The notes under the pieces were generated by a model that was not told where the DNA came from, searched no databases, and saw only the letters and a program-made list of their open reading frames with translations. 64,000 nucleotides of DNA, taken from NCBI GenBank assembly GCA_039000515.1, contig JBCFYV010000935.1, forward strand, positions 57,670,346-57,734,345, in the 5' to 3' direction. Made by a program: the position numbers and the translations under genes. Source of the DNA: Timema cristinae (Eukaryota > Arthropoda > Insecta > Phasmatodea > Timematidae). Shown piece after piece: positions 62,028 to 64,000 of this stretch. How positions within the stretch are numbered: the stretch's first letter is position 1; every line of letters begins with the position of its first letter.

Positions 62028-62283
62028 CGGCACTACTGCCATCTCTCCGCCAGCCTTCACAACTACAACAAAACTACGACCAACTAGAGAGAGGCCAACT
62101 GCGAGACTGATTTAAATTTATGTATAATGATTTACAACATGTTCATTACTCAAACAAGGCCCTATATGTGTTTTTAAATTGAGCTGTGGGATGTACATAG
62201 AACAGTGAGGTTAAGAAAAACAACGCATGTTGCAAAGAGAAACTACAGGAATCGTCTGTGTTTCATCCAAAGTTTTTTGTAGA

Positions 62284-62289
62284 AATAAA
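62284..62289 (+). terminator. Poly(A) signal of the small membrane-protein gene
   Basis: AATAAA about 257 bases after the TGA stop of the plus-strand gene, followed by an AT-rich stretch. Confidence 0.4.
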
Positions 62290-62509
62290 TCTTATTATTA
62301 ATATAGTTTAGTGTTTCCATTTATATTACATAAAGCGGCTATGGGCTTAGGGAGAGGGTTTAATGGGGTTCAAACAACCCCCAAAGTTCTTCGAAAATTT
62401 TAATATGAATCTTATAATGGTATTGTGTCAAACATCAAATGGGTAACATATAAGAATTCATTTTAAAAAAATCGCCAGGCAAGGATTACTGTCAAATAAT
62501 TTATAAAAT

Positions 62510-63120
62510 AATTTGATTTTTTTGAAATTTCCAGGTGAATTTCACCCTAAATGGCTTCTAGAAGCATCCAGTTTAAAATATATATATTGGAAGGGGACTA
62601 TTCAAATAGCATTTATATGCATATACGATTTTTTAATCCAAGCAAAGATCACTCTAATTAGCTAATAAAAGCATTCCATTTTCTAAAATGTTTCGGGGAA
62701 GACCACTTTCAATAGCTCTAAAGCCATCTAATTAAAAGAAAAAAATCCAGATGACGACCATACCAAAATTTTTTCAAGGGCATCCAATTTTTAAATATTT
62801 GTTGAAGGAAGATCACTTATATAGCTTTTAGGGACATCCTAATTTCAAAAATATTCTGGGGGAAGGGCCACTTCCAATAGATTCTGGGAAATCTAATTTA
62901 TAAAAAAAATCTGGTGGACTCTACTTAAAATAGCATTTAGAGGCATCCAATTTTCAAATATTTGCCCAATGTGGACTACAAATTGATAGCCTTTAGGAGT
63001 ATCCAAATTTCAAAAAATGTCGGTGAGGGAACTTTTAAATTGCTTTTTAAACTCTTCAGATGAGGACAACTCCAAATGGTTTCTATGAACATCCAATTTT
63101 CTACTTCGTTCAGAAATGAA
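62510..63120 (+). repeat. Degenerate tandem repeat, period about 60 bases
   Basis: About ten weakly similar units, each with a form of agaggcatccaattttcaaa and ggaccactt-tagctttt. Very worn; no open frame. Confidence 0.6.
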
Positions 63121-63161
63121 CTAGACACATAACTAGACCTTAGATTACAATATTGGGACTA

Positions 63162-63164
<3 letters not shown>

Positions 63165-63216
<52 letters not shown>

Positions 63217-63217
63217 G
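63165..63217 (+). repeat. ATT microsatellite
   Basis: About 17 uninterrupted ATT units. Confidence 0.92.
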
Positions 63218-63413
63218 GTACTAATAGTACTATTAGTGACATATAATATACATAATAGTAAACATTCCATTGTATGCAATAGTTTTACTTGTTGCTACTT
63301 GTAAGTATAAAAATTAAGTAACTACAAAACATTTGTATACGCAACAAACACTCATAATTTTCTTTTAATAAGAGCATGGTATTATTATTTTTATTCCTTT
63401 ACTTTTATTTTTA

Positions 63414-63690
63414 CCGCCTCTGAGGTCTAGTGGACAGAGTTTCTGGATACAGATACAGAGGTCCCGGATTCGATACCCGGTGCTTCCAATTCTTCTGTAC
63501 TCTGGAACGGCATCTCAGCCTCATGAGGGAAATTGAAGAGCTACTTGAATATAAAATTAGCGGGTTCAGCTGTAGGGTTCTTTGTGATGATCATATGAAA
63601 CCCTCTATCTGAAAATGTTGGTACTATCTTCGCCAACGCGCGCCGACCACTCAGCCGGTATAGCTCGCTTGTGGGACTAAGCCGTGGGGT
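63414..63690 (+). repeat. SINE E copy, uninterrupted
   Basis: Head ccgcctctgaggtctagtgg, B box cccggattcgatacccgg, body ggaacggcatctcagcc and gaagagctacttgaa, 3' end gccggtatagctcgctt. After it, 63700-64000 holds nothing I recognise. Confidence 0.6.
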
Positions 63691-64000
63691 TTTATTTATT
63701 TCTCTTTTCATACCATATGTCCGTATTTCTACGCTTATTTTTAGTTACCATTCTGGGTCAAGGCAATTATTATTATTATTGTTGTTTTTGTGTTGACGGA
63801 GATGACAGCTAAATAGCTAATAATTCGGTTGGTTGGGTCGACGGAAAGTGTTACCACACAAACTTGTGAGGGAACGGTACCCTAAAAGTTTAAGAGTGTG
63901 ACACCAGATCGGCCGTATTAACCGTAATGGGTAAGGCCTGAGAACCCCATCTCGGACATAAACGGCTGCCGGATACCACAGATCTGCTCTCTGCGAACAG

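Overview
The window is AT-rich eukaryotic DNA packed with short interspersed repeats. Consensus GT/AG introns, tRNA-derived SINEs, RTE-like LINE remnants and a cuticulin-type ZP-domain protein all point to an arthropod, most likely an insect. The order is not determined. There is no prokaryotic, plasmid or viral gene organisation.

The main gene is on the minus strand. I assembled 13 exons by hand between 48483 and 3860; they join in phase and end with a stop codon at 3860. The predicted protein has about 523 residues: a signal peptide, an acidic Gly/Ser-rich segment, a basic linker, a complete ZP domain with 11 cysteines, a KR cleavage site, one membrane span and a short cytoplasmic tail. It resembles insect apical extracellular matrix proteins. 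Papillote-type is my best guess, but I give no symbol. Two positions need checking: a one-base deletion in exon 4, and a start codon that reads GTG in this sequence.

A second gene, on the plus strand at 59406-62027, encodes a small multi-pass membrane protein in two exons (126 residues if it starts at 59406). It could have more exons upstream. I do not recognise the family.

Everything else is introns and intergenic DNA filled with mobile elements. There are two large tRNA-derived SINE families, called A and B here. They have different heads but an identical 3' tail that ends in TAA repeats. Smaller tRNA-derived families (C, D, E), hAT-like and Tc1/mariner-like MITEs, palindromic foldbacks, LINE 3' ends with target-site duplications, a decayed RTE-type reverse transcriptase, and several mini- and microsatellites make up the rest.

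Region by region: 1-3859 is the 3' flank of the ZP gene. 3860-22201 holds the ZP-domain, linker, membrane and tail exons. 22202-44932 holds two very long introns and the Gly/Ser-rich exon. 44933-48483 holds the signal-peptide exon and the putative first exon. 48600-59300 is repeat-rich intergenic DNA. 59300-62300 is the small membrane-protein gene. 62500-64000 holds degenerate tandem repeats and a SINE. I found no new multi-gene system. The most unusual observations are a perfect 32-bp hairpin around a tRNA B box, and three different hAT-like MITEs inserted at the same point of SINE B.
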